Below are positions 1-6,578 of a stretch of DNA of 6,639 nucleotides, piece after piece. Within the stretch, counting starts at the first letter, position 1; every line of letters starts with the position of its first letter. The stretch is from Candidatus Aminicenantes bacterium UBA4085. Lineage in GTDB: Bacteria > Acidobacteriota > Aminicenantia > Aminicenantales > UBA4085. The DNA lies in the NCBI GenBank assembly GCA_002383325.1, contig DFYJ01000061.1, forward strand, positions 58,828-65,466. The letters are read 5' to 3'. The translations under genes were made by a program, and so were the position numbers. Below the pieces are notes generated by a model, which did not search any database, was not told where the DNA came from, and was given only the letters and a program-made list of their open reading frames with translations.

Positions 1-1534
1 TGTATCGGGCCGCCGCCGCCGCCCAGGGAATCTCCAGCCGGATGTCCTTGACCGTCGCCGCCGCTTCAGCCGCCAGACGGATCTTGAACTCCAGGAAGCC
101 GTCCATCTCCATCGCCGCCCGGCCCTCCAGCCGCAGGCCCGGAGCGGAGCTGCGGAACTCCCATTCCACCCGGCCGGGAGCCCGGCGGGTGAAGGACATC
201 CCCTCCGGCTTCCAGGCCAGCGGCTCCCCCGCGCCGTCCAGGACGACAAGCGCCATCGGGCCGGCCAGCACGTCCTTGGCTTTCTGACCCAGCCCCGTAA
301 CCTCGGGCCGGAAAAAGCTGCGGATCGACTCCGGCAGGCCGTCGGGACCGAGAATCACGGCCCGCCCCAGGCAGCCCACGGCCCGGCCGGCGACGGTCAG
401 AGGGGTGAAAGGCTTGACCACCTCATCATCCATGGCCAGGGTCGAATCGAGCCAGCGGAGCCGGGATTGACGTTCCGGCTCGGAGTCCCCGCCGTCCGCC
501 AAAACGGCGGATCGGACGTTCAGGATAAGACGGAAGCTCTGCCCGGCCGCCCCATCGGCCCGGACGGTCACGTCACCCTCATAGCGGCCCGGCCGGAGGT
601 CGGTCGGCACCTGCACGCCGCACCAGAGGGCCTGGGCCTTGCCGGCATTCACCGAAAGTGTCTTGTCCAGCCGCGATCCGTTCCAATCGATGCCGCCCAG
701 ATTGATGCAGCGCAAAGCTGAGGCGGGGATCTCCCCTCCTTCCGGCGAGCGCAGCGGAGCGAAATCGACGGCGACCGCGTCCAGCCGCCGGTCACTGGCC
801 CAGACGCCGATCTGGAAGGCGTAGAACTCGCCCCGGTCCGCCTGGCCGACGAAGGCCGGCCGCGGGCCTTCCCCGATCCACTTGAACGGCAGATCCTCGG
901 TCATGCGGATGGAATGGAGGCGGTCCTCCGGGAAGATCAGGAAGGGACGATCCGCAAAGCGCTCCCGCAGGGCCTTGGTCTCCTCCGGCGAGGCGATCCG
1001 CTCCATCTCGGTGAAGGCGTCGAATGGGACGGCGGACTCCATCGGTGCCGCTTCCGCCTCGGGCAAGCCGCTGTAAGCTGCGGCGGCGGCGGACAGACCG
1101 TGGCGCGCCACCCAGGAATCCTCCGCCGTCCGCTCCGGCGCGAGATAACGGGCTTGGGGATAGTTGCGGCTCCCGGTCAGCTTATAGGGAAGGTAATAAA
1201 AGTAGTAGGTTCCCGCTCCGGCGGCGGGTTGAAAGACGAATTCGCCCGCCGTTCTTTCGACCTTGACCGGCCAGACGTTGGCCACCCGCCGACCGGCGGC
1301 GTCCGTAACGATGACCGCCTTCTTCTCGGGATCCAGGTCCCGCCTCCGCCAGGGTATCCGCACCCGGACGGCATCCGCCGCCGCCGCGACCTTGACCACG
1401 GCCCGATGGCCGCCCAAGGCTCCGACATCCCAAGCCTCACCGGCAGCCTGGCCGGATCCGGATCCGGGGTCGGGGACTGCGGCGGCCAGCCCGGCCAGAA
1501 GAGCGATCGTTCCGATCATGCGGAGGTTCATCAT
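1..1534 (-). CDS. Secreted GH123-like (DUF6067-type) glycoside hydrolase domain protein, N-terminal 511 residues, 3' end outside window
   Basis: I translated this by hand from an ATG-ATG pair at 1532-1534/1529-1531 down to the window edge and met no stop, giving 511 codons. The N-terminus (MMNLRMIGTIALLAGLAAA) is a hydrophobic signal peptide, so export to the periplasm or beyond is expected. A Gly/Ser-rich linker follows (about residues 21-30), then beta-rich modules. Around residues 109-125 is an aromatic stretch (TYYFYYLPYK), and at residues 358-378 a block beginning RLRWLDSTLAMDDE and ending KPFTP. From memory, that block resembles the conserved core of large 'glycoside hydrolase domain-containing' proteins with a GH123-type N-terminal domain, usually about 900-1000 residues. 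If so, roughly half is missing, including any catalytic acid pair, so substrate cannot be inferred. The start is supported by purine-rich GAGG and AGG motifs at 1537-1544. The gene begins 44 bp after the membrane-protein stop and is probably co-transcribed. The family call is moderate; secreted protein and reading frame are firm. Confidence 0.72.
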   Translation of the reverse strand, partial: MMNLRMIGTIALLAGLAAAVPDPGSGSGQAAGEAWDVGALGGHRAVVKVAAAADAVRVRIPWRRRDLDPEKKAVIVTDAAGRRVANVWPVKVERTAGEFVFQPAAGAGTYYFYYLPYKLTGSRNYPQARYLAPERTAEDSWVARHGLSAAAAAYSGLPEAEAAPMESAVPFDAFTEMERIASPEETKALRERFADRPFLIFPEDRLHSIRMTEDLPFKWIGEGPRPAFVGQADRGEFYAFQIGVWASDRRLDAVAVDFAPLRSPEGGEIPASALRCINLGGIDWNGSRLDKTLSVNAGKAQALWCGVQVPTDLRPGRYEGDVTVRADGAAGQSFRLILNVRSAVLADGGDSEPERQSRLRWLDSTLAMDDEVVKPFTPLTVAGRAVGCLGRAVILGPDGLPESIRSFFRPEVTGLGQKAKDVLAGPMALVVLDGAGEPLAWKPEGMSFTRRAPGRVEWEFRSSAPGLRLEGRAAMEMDGFLEFKIRLAAEAAATVKDIRLEIPWAAAAARY

Positions 1535-1578
1535 ATCCTGCCTCGCTGCGGTCCGGAGGGAATGGCCCGCCCGGCCGT

Positions 1579-3978
1579 TCATTCGCCGTAAAGGTCGATC
1601 TCGGCGATGCTCCAATGGTATTGGTCGGCATGCGGCTCGGTCAAGATGAGCCTGAGGAAGCGGGCTTCGCAAGTCACCCGGGAAACAATGCTCCGATAGG
1701 ATCGCCAGTTTCTGACGGCAGCCATGTCAATCGCTGGAAAGTAGTCTTGTCCCGAGTCGAGGGCGGTCCACTCCCGGCCGTCGAGAGACGACTCGATCCT
1801 GAAGCTCCGCGGATACGAGAGCGGCGCGTCCCCCTGTCGAAGCTCGACCCGGCTGAAGCGCTCCTCACGGCCCAAATCGATCTGGACGCTCTCGCCCCTC
1901 ATCTGGGGATACCCGGTGGTCCAGAGGGTGTCCAGCCGCCCGTCGAAGGCCAGCCCGAACGAATCGGGATTCAAGCTGGACCGGCCCTTCCACAGGCGCT
2001 TGTCCCCGACCGGACGCAGAGCCGGCTCGGGCTCGGCATGGGCCTCGGCCCAGGGCAGGATGCGATAGAGGATCGAGCCGTTCACCTCGGCCATCGGATC
2101 GGCCCGATGGCGGTGGCGAACCATGGCCCGCAGGAAGTCCGCCTGCTCGGCCGGGGGCATCGTCCCGACGTGGGCGACGATATAGCCCACCCCAAGCCGC
2201 TCGAGAAGATCGAAGGCGTCCCTGTTGGGGAGCCGGCGCATGGCCTCGCGAACCACCCGGTAGGCCGGCGGCGCATACCCGCTGTAGCCGTTGACCAGCT
2301 TCCGCCCGTGGAAGGAGGAGTAATAGACCGGCCAGGCGTCCCTGAATTCCTCGCTGTCGCGGAACGGCATGGGCACCTCGACCAGCGAGGCTCCTTCCGG
2401 CAGGCGGGACACAGCTCCATAGATGGCCGGGATCTCGTCAGCGCGGGGGATCTTCGAGAGCGGCAGGGGCACGGCCCACGACTCGATGAGAATCCAAGCC
2501 GCCAGGCCGGCGACGGCCCAGGACGCGCCCTTCCCCTTCCATCTCCGAAGCCCGTGGGCCGCGGCATAAGCGGAGAAAACGGCCAGGGCCAGGACGACGA
2601 GGATGGAGAATCTGTTGCTGGCCCTCAGACCTTGGAAGCCGGGGATCCAGGCGTAGAGCCACTCGTAAGGCCCGGTCAGGATTTTGCTCCCGAAGAACCG
2701 GATCGAAGGACCCAGCGAGAGGATGAAGGCCAGACCTCCGATCGCCGCGTAGATCCGGGCCGTCCGGGGCGCTGCCTTGAAGATGCGGACAAGTCGATCC
2801 CTCAGGCGAGGGTCGCAGGCGGCCCGGGCGGCCAGCGAGACGATAAGCAGCGTCAGGGGATCCTCGATCCGACGGCCGGTGATCCTGAGATCGCCCAGGG
2901 AGGCCGAGAAGCCGGGCCGGAAGGCTAGGAACACGATCAGCCCGGCCTGCCCCGCGTTGAACGCGTCCCACACGGCCCAGAGTACTCGATGCCTGTCGGC
3001 CCGATCCGGCAGAGGGCGGCCGGCGGCCCGCAAGCGCAGCTGAATCCAACCCCAGACGGACAGGGCGACGGCGGCCAGTCCGGGGAAATGCTGCCATTCC
3101 ACCCCTCCCAGTCCTCCGAGCAGCCGGCCCCACAGCCGGTTCCACGGCGGAACGGCCAGGTAATGCTGGAGCTGGGCCGAGTAGTGGAGCACTTCCCAGC
3201 GCGGCCGCAGGAACATCATCCGGGCATGGACCTTGAGAAAAGGCACAAGATAGGGCCCCAGGCAGGCTGCCACGAGGCCGACGAAAGCTGCGGCCCGGAT
3301 CCAAACCCGTCCCTGCCTCCAGAGCTTCGTGCGGAGCGTCTCGGCGACGGCCAGGAGGCCGGCCAGGATGGTGAAAAAGGCGCCGTAGTAGGCGCAGCAG
3401 AGGACCTGCAGGACGTATCCCGCGGCCATGCCCAGGGTGTTGCCCCAGGTCGGCTTGTCGAAGAAGCGGTGCATGAAGAGGAGGGTGAACGGAATCCAGG
3501 CGAAATAGAGAATCTCCAGATGGCTGATATGGGCGAAACGATAGGGGCAGAAGGCAAAGATGAGCCCGGCCAGGACCGCGGCCGGACGCGAGCCCGACAG
3601 ACGCCGGGCCAGGGCATAGGCCCCCGCGGCGCAAAGCCAGAAGGACAGCAGAAAGAGGATGTTGAAGACGAGGGTGGTGTTTGAGGTCAGCAGACGGATC
3701 GGGGCGCCCAGCAAGGTCAGGCCCAAAAGCGGATCCCCGTAGGCCAGCACGCCGCTATGGGGATGGAAGATGTTCGCGTCCCAGAAGCTTCCCCCGCCGG
3801 TCAGGGCTTTGTAGCTCCAAGACAAGGCGTAGAGGCTGTAGAGCGTGTCGTGGGGGTCCCCGGCCACGCGGCTGCCCAGGTGCGCCGCCAGAGGCCAGGT
3901 CATCACGACCGACAGCAGGGCGAAGACGGCCAGGACCGCGGCATCGGCCCGGCGCCCCCCGCCTGCCCCGACAGCCAT
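1579..3978 (-). CDS. Polytopic GT-C-like membrane protein with C-terminal discoidin (F5/8 type C) domain
   Basis: With the ATG at 3976-3978 the product is 799 residues. About a dozen hydrophobic segments lie between residues 13 and 502. An acidic GDPHD motif (residues 40-44) follows the first segment, and a conserved-looking FWDANIFHPHSG stretch lies near 65-76. This layout (first helix, then an extracytoplasmic loop with acidic residues) is typical of GT-C-fold, YfhO/PMT-like enzymes, which use lipid-linked sugar donors. That role is inferred; no donor or acceptor can be named. A soluble domain after residue 503 includes LVEVPMPFRD and KLVNGYSGY, seen in large uncharacterised bacterial membrane proteins. 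Residues about 662-799 resemble a discoidin domain: FDGRLDTLWTTG, then VQIDLG, FSRVELRQGD, FRIESSLDGREW, and a closing AEIDLYGE. Such domains usually bind carbohydrate. A longer frame opens at 4047 but would overlap the pseudouridine synthase by 61 bp. The 3978 start has AGGGAGGG just upstream and lies 8 bp after that gene's stop. Confidence 0.85.
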   Translation of the reverse strand: MAVGAGGGRRADAAVLAVFALLSVVMTWPLAAHLGSRVAGDPHDTLYSLYALSWSYKALTGGGSFWDANIFHPHSGVLAYGDPLLGLTLLGAPIRLLTSNTTLVFNILFLLSFWLCAAGAYALARRLSGSRPAAVLAGLIFAFCPYRFAHISHLEILYFAWIPFTLLFMHRFFDKPTWGNTLGMAAGYVLQVLCCAYYGAFFTILAGLLAVAETLRTKLWRQGRVWIRAAAFVGLVAACLGPYLVPFLKVHARMMFLRPRWEVLHYSAQLQHYLAVPPWNRLWGRLLGGLGGVEWQHFPGLAAVALSVWGWIQLRLRAAGRPLPDRADRHRVLWAVWDAFNAGQAGLIVFLAFRPGFSASLGDLRITGRRIEDPLTLLIVSLAARAACDPRLRDRLVRIFKAAPRTARIYAAIGGLAFILSLGPSIRFFGSKILTGPYEWLYAWIPGFQGLRASNRFSILVVLALAVFSAYAAAHGLRRWKGKGASWAVAGLAAWILIESWAVPLPLSKIPRADEIPAIYGAVSRLPEGASLVEVPMPFRDSEEFRDAWPVYYSSFHGRKLVNGYSGYAPPAYRVVREAMRRLPNRDAFDLLERLGVGYIVAHVGTMPPAEQADFLRAMVRHRHRADPMAEVNGSILYRILPWAEAHAEPEPALRPVGDKRLWKGRSSLNPDSFGLAFDGRLDTLWTTGYPQMRGESVQIDLGREERFSRVELRQGDAPLSYPRSFRIESSLDGREWTALDSGQDYFPAIDMAAVRNWRSYRSIVSRVTCEARFLRLILTEPHADQYHWSIAEIDLYGE

Positions 3979-3980
3979 GA

Positions 3981-3988
3981 CCCTCCCT
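3981..3988 (-). promoter_or_regulatory. Ribosome-binding site of the membrane protein gene, overlapping the preceding stop codon
   Basis: The purine run AGGGAGGG begins inside the TAG stop (3987-3989) of the pseudouridine synthase gene. Its GGAG core lies 4 nt before the ATG at 3976-3978, a slightly short but workable spacing. It supports the 799-residue start over the longer frame that opens at 4047 inside the synthase gene. Confidence 0.65.
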
Positions 3989-4712
3989 ACTCCAGTCCCG
4001 CCAGCCGCCGCAGAGACAGGATCTCGTCGCGGCGCAGATGCCGCCATTGGCCGCGGGGCAGGGAGCCCAGACGGAGGCCGGCGAATTCGACTCTCTTGAG
4101 CGATTGGACGGGGTGGCCGACCTGCTCCATCATCCGGCGCACCTCGCGTTTCCGCCCCTCATGGATCTCGACCAGGGCTTGGCTGCGGCGAAGACCGCGT
4201 TGGGCGACCCGGACCCTGGCCGGAGCCGTCTTCCGGCCGTCCAGCCGGATGCCCTTCTCCAGGCGGGACGCCTCTTCGTCGGACAGGCTGCCCGCGACTT
4301 CGACGGCGTAGAGCTTGCGGATCTCGAAGCGGGGATGCGTGAGACGGAAGGCCAGCTCGCCGTCATTGGTCAGCAGGAGCAGGCCCTCGGAGTCGAGATC
4401 CAGCCGCCCCACCGGGAAGACCGACTCCCGCATCTTGGGCAGAAGCGCCATCACCGTGGGCCTTCCCTCGGGATCATCGCGGGTGACCAGATAGCCCGGA
4501 GGCTTGTTTAAAGCCAGGTAGACCAGATCCCGGACCGGCCGCAGGAGCCGGCCGTCGACGGCGACCCGGTCGCCGGCCTCGTCGACCTTGACGCCCAGGT
4601 CGGAGACCGTCTGTCCGTTGACCTGGACACGTCCGTCCGCGATCAGCCGGTCGGCCTCCCGCCGCGAGGCCGCGCCCCGCATCGAGAGATACCTGTTCAA
4701 GCGCAGGAGCAT
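3987..4712 (-). CDS. RsuA/RluB/RluE/RluF-family rRNA pseudouridine synthase
   Basis: This 241-residue cytoplasmic enzyme should isomerise a uridine in rRNA to pseudouridine. An S4 RNA-binding domain occupies the first ~50 residues (LRLNRYLSMRGAASRREAD, then GRVQVNG). The catalytic domain shows LNKPPGYLVT (68-77), the signature GRLDLDSEGLLLLTNDG (102-118) with the presumed catalytic Asp at 105, a KLYAVEV strand (133-139), and EGRKREVRRMM (185-195). All are hallmarks of this family, and the length is usual for RluB-type proteins. I chose the ATG at 4710-4712 because it overlaps the previous gene's TAA as TAATG and places the S4 domain right at the N-terminus. An in-frame ATG at 4748 would add 12 residues and overlap the upstream gene by 37 bases. 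RluB (23S rRNA) is the likeliest member, but RsuA, RluE or RluF cannot be separated by eye, so no symbol is given. Confidence 0.95.
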   Translation of the reverse strand: MLLRLNRYLSMRGAASRREADRLIADGRVQVNGQTVSDLGVKVDEAGDRVAVDGRLLRPVRDLVYLALNKPPGYLVTRDDPEGRPTVMALLPKMRESVFPVGRLDLDSEGLLLLTNDGELAFRLTHPRFEIRKLYAVEVAGSLSDEEASRLEKGIRLDGRKTAPARVRVAQRGLRRSQALVEIHEGRKREVRRMMEQVGHPVQSLKRVEFAGLRLGSLPRGQWRHLRRDEILSLRRLAGLE

Positions 4713-4714
4713 TA
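4710..4714 (-). promoter_or_regulatory. TAATG stop/start overlap coupling the barrel gene to the pseudouridine synthase gene
   Basis: The TAA of the barrel gene (4712-4714) shares its last A with the ATG of the synthase gene (4710-4712). Such one-base overlaps usually mean that ribosomes finishing the first gene re-initiate on the second, so the two proteins are expected to be made together. It also decides the synthase start against the longer in-frame ATG at 4748. Confidence 0.8.
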
Positions 4715-5275
4715 AAAGTGGACCTGAAAGCCGGCCCAGAACGTCCAATCGCCCAGGCTCAGCTCGATGTCCTCGATGCTGACGACGACCTTCTGCCAGC
4801 GGCCTTCGGCCGTCAGACTGAAGCGCCGGCCGAGCTTGAGGTCCAGCCCGGCCCCGAAATTGAGCCCGCCGTCATTGTCCTTGTCGATGTCGTGGATGTC
4901 GGCCGTGTAGTAGCCGTAGCCGGCGGTGATGAAAGGCTGCAGCATGAGGATCGGGAAGTAGATCTTGCCGTTGAGGCCGACGTAGCTGTAGCTGTTGATC
5001 TTCTGGTCCCAATCCGCCAGGCCGGGACCTCCGACGATGATGTTGTGAGCGGCCTGAAAGTAGTTCAGCTCGACCCCGACCATCAGGACCCGCAGACCGG
5101 CCCGCAGGCCGTAGACGAAGGTCGTGTCGGTGTCGAACTCGAAGCTGACCGCGCTGGGGGTTTGAACCGAGGCGCCGCCGAAGGCCCCCAGATAGATCCC
5201 GACCTGGGAGAAGGCGGGTGCGGACAGGACGGCCAGAAGGGCGGCCGCGGCCAGGACGGGCTTGGCGAATCTCAT
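4712..5275 (-). CDS. Small outer-membrane beta-barrel (OmpA/OMP_b-brl-like) protein
   Basis: The product is 187 residues. MRFAKPVLAAAALLAVLSAPAFS is a classic Sec signal peptide with likely cleavage after Ser23 (AFS|Q), leaving about 164 mature residues. The mature part alternates short amphipathic strands rich in Gly and aromatics (VYGLRAGLRV, VGVELNYF, SYVGLNGKIYFP, PFITAGYGYYTA, LNFGAGLDLKLG, FSLTAEGRW) with polar loops. The chain ends in WTFWAGFQVHF; a C-terminal Phe in an amphipathic strand matches the beta-signal read by the BAM machinery. Size and pattern suggest an eight-strand barrel like OmpA-N or OmpX. A polar loop at 129-137 reads DIDKDNDGG, resembling a calcium-binding DxDxDG loop. 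Start: AGGAG at 5285-5289 with a 9-nt spacer. It is the first gene after the promoter at 5312-5341, and its stop overlaps the next start (TAATG). Its precise role is unknown; a structural or adhesion role is as plausible as transport. Confidence 0.88.
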   Translation of the reverse strand: MRFAKPVLAAAALLAVLSAPAFSQVGIYLGAFGGASVQTPSAVSFEFDTDTTFVYGLRAGLRVLMVGVELNYFQAAHNIIVGGPGLADWDQKINSYSYVGLNGKIYFPILMLQPFITAGYGYYTADIHDIDKDNDGGLNFGAGLDLKLGRRFSLTAEGRWQKVVVSIEDIELSLGDWTFWAGFQVHF

Positions 5276-5284
5276 GGCTTCATT

Positions 5285-5289
5285 CTCCT
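5285..5289 (-). promoter_or_regulatory. Ribosome-binding site of the barrel protein gene
   Basis: AGGAG (within AAGGAGA) lies 9 nt before the ATG at 5275, a strong Shine-Dalgarno match. A second ATG sits one base after the motif, but it is too close to be used and would encode only Met-Lys-Pro before a TGA that overlaps the real start codon as ATGA. Confidence 0.8.
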
Positions 5290-5311
5290 TCTACCCTTTT
5301 CGATCAGTCCC

Positions 5312-5341
5312 ATTGTCGGCCGGGGATCGGGGCCTTGTCAA
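5312..5341 (-). promoter_or_regulatory. Sigma-70-type promoter for the barrel protein/pseudouridine synthase unit
   Basis: On the minus strand, a perfect -35 hexamer TTGACA (5336-5341) is followed by an 18-bp spacer and GACAAT (5312-5317), which matches 4 of 6 positions of the TATAAT -10 box, including the key A2 and T6. Transcription would begin near 5304-5306, leaving a leader of about 30 nt that carries the AGGAG ribosome-binding site. The element sits in the only non-coding gap of useful size and is much richer in A/T at the two boxes than its surroundings. It should drive the barrel gene and, by read-through, the three genes after it. No experimental support; call by motif only. Confidence 0.68.
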
Positions 5342-5360
5342 GAAAAGCAAGCCGGCCTCG

Positions 5361-6560
5361 TCAATCTGCCAGCGCCGCCCGGACGGCCGCAGCCGCCTCA
5401 GCCAGGGCCGCCCCGGCATCGGCCTTGGGATCCCCGGCGATCTCGACCAGCGACGGGCCCCCGCCCCCCTTCCCGGAGACGAGCGGCGCGACCAGACCGA
5501 CGAGCGTCCGCAGGTCCACATCCAGTCCTTCGGCCCGGGCCAGGAAGATTCGGAGCCGCTCCGGACCGCGGGCCGCAAAGAGGGCCGCAAAGGGGCCGCG
5601 CCGGACCAGGCCGAGAGCCAAGGCTCGGACCGACTCCGGGCGCCGGTCGTCGAAGACCCGGACCAGGATACGCTCCCCGGCCGCCGCCGCGGCCAGGTCG
5701 GCCGCTTCCCGCTCGGCCGCCGCCTCTTCCCATGTCCGCAGGGACTTCTTCAGGGTCTTGGCTTCGCCGGCGAGCCTCTCGACTTGGGCCGGCAGATCCG
5801 CCGGCAGGACGTTGAATCGCCCGGCCAGCTCGCGGACGATCCGCGTCCGGATCTGGCAGGCGGCCAGGGCCCGTCCGCCGCAGACGAAAGCAAAGCGCAG
5901 GTTGCCCCGGATCCGCTCCCAGCCGAGGATCTTGATCAGGCCGATCTCTCCCGTCCGTCGGACATGCGTCCCGCCGCAGGCCGAGAAGTCGAAGCCCGCC
6001 ACTTCGACCACCCGGATCGTCCCGGTAACCTTGGGCGGGCGCCGCAGGGGCACCTCGCCGATGAGCTCGGACGGGACGAATGAAGTCCGGACCTCGCGGT
6101 CCTCGAAGACGACCGCGTTGGCTCTCCATTCGACCCGGTCGATCAGCCCATCATCGGCCGCGGCCAGGCCGATCTCCAAGGTCGAAGCTTCGGGTCCGAG
6201 ATGGAAGGACCTGGTCTCGCCGCGGGCCTCCTCGATGAAAGCCTGGGACAGGATGTGCTGGCCGGAATGCTGCTGCATGTGGTCGAAGCGCCGGGGCCAG
6301 TCCACTTCTCCCCGCAGCATCTCGCCGGGGGCCTCCCGCTCCAGGACGTGCAGGATCGTCCCCTTCTCGTCGATGACCCGGAGGACGGGCGCGCCGCCGA
6401 GCCGGCCCAAGTCCCAAGGCTGACCGCCGGATTCGGGGTAAAAGCAGGTCCGGTCCAGGACGATGGCCGGAAGCCCGTCGACGACGCGTCGCTCCACGAC
6501 CCGGGCCTCGAACTCCATGCGGGCGGGATCCTCGAAATAAAGTTTTTCCGTGGCGGGCAT
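5361..6560 (-). CDS. Alanyl-tRNA editing protein, long AlaX type with DHHA1 domain
   Basis: This 399-residue cytoplasmic protein is a free-standing relative of the AlaRS editing domain. The family hydrolyses Ser-tRNA(Ala) (some members also Gly-tRNA(Ala)), correcting AlaRS mischarging. The N-terminal region carries TEKLYFED and the barrel motif FYPESGGQPWDLG (40-52). The editing core contains HMQQHSGQH (94-102), supplying His98 and His102, and CGGTH (195-199), supplying Cys195 and His199. Together these form the expected zinc site, so the editing centre looks intact. Residues about 250-290 are rich in Ala, Glu and Lys and probably form a helical or coiled-coil linker. Residues about 297-399 fit a DHHA1 domain with the Gly-rich SGKGGGG motif (362-368). 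This makes it a long (AlaX-L/AlaX-II-like) protein. GGAGG at 6570-6574 with a 9-nt spacer supports the ATG at 6558-6560, and the N-terminus matches the family's usual beginning. The preceding gene's stop lies 18 nt upstream, so the two are likely co-transcribed. Confidence 0.94.
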   Translation of the reverse strand: MPATEKLYFEDPARMEFEARVVERRVVDGLPAIVLDRTCFYPESGGQPWDLGRLGGAPVLRVIDEKGTILHVLEREAPGEMLRGEVDWPRRFDHMQQHSGQHILSQAFIEEARGETRSFHLGPEASTLEIGLAAADDGLIDRVEWRANAVVFEDREVRTSFVPSELIGEVPLRRPPKVTGTIRVVEVAGFDFSACGGTHVRRTGEIGLIKILGWERIRGNLRFAFVCGGRALAACQIRTRIVRELAGRFNVLPADLPAQVERLAGEAKTLKKSLRTWEEAAAEREAADLAAAAAGERILVRVFDDRRPESVRALALGLVRRGPFAALFAARGPERLRIFLARAEGLDVDLRTLVGLVAPLVSGKGGGGPSLVEIAGDPKADAGAALAEAAAAVRAALAD

Positions 6561-6578
6561 GGCGGTTGACCTCCCTCT

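Larger units (their letters stand above)
5276..5360 (-). other. 85-bp intergenic region between the AlaX gene and the barrel gene
   Basis: This is the longest non-coding stretch in the window. It holds the promoter and ribosome-binding site listed separately. I looked for a hairpin followed by a T-run after the AlaX stop and found none. A GGCC-flanked, GC-rich segment at 5318-5334 forms the promoter spacer and could at best make a 4-bp stem. AlaX transcripts may therefore read through into the barrel gene. Confidence 0.7.

Noticed and set aside
1452..1466. Tandem GGATCC copies as a possible repeat element or cloning scar
   Set aside because: Two hexamers in frame encode a short Gly-Ser linker just after the signal peptide. 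They are too short for a repeat family and fit a natural linker.
914..1591. 225-codon plus-strand frame opposite the GH123-like gene
   Set aside because: The minus-strand frame has a signal peptide, a ribosome-binding site and an uninterrupted 511 codons. The plus-strand product is Gly/Arg-rich with no recognisable features.
1615..2928. 437-codon open frame on the plus strand opposite the membrane protein
   Set aside because: Its translation is Pro/Gly/Arg/Glu-rich and shows no recognisable domain or membrane segment. The minus-strand frame has clear membrane helices and a discoidin domain. G/C-ending codons on the coding strand leave the opposite frame free of stops, which explains its length.
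2438..3634. 398-codon minus-strand frame inside the membrane protein, shifted by one base
   Set aside because: It is a shadow frame: Arg/Pro/Gly-rich and without hydrophobic segments, whereas the main frame runs unbroken through the same interval.
5318..5334. GGCC-flanked GC-rich segment as a possible terminator or operator
   Set aside because: The only stem is 4 bp, no T-run follows, and it sits between the -35 and -10 boxes. The symmetry is weak and expected in such GC-rich DNA.
4718..5815. 365-codon plus-strand frame spanning the barrel gene, the promoter gap and the end of AlaX
   Set aside because: It crosses two well-supported genes on the other strand and turns into low-complexity Pro/Arg/Gly sequence after the gap. 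No family resemblance and no plausible ribosome-binding site.
5218..6423. Long plus-strand frames (401 and 273 codons) opposite AlaX
   Set aside because: AlaX carries intact catalytic motifs on the minus strand. The plus-strand products are Ser/Arg/Pro-rich with no domain pattern.
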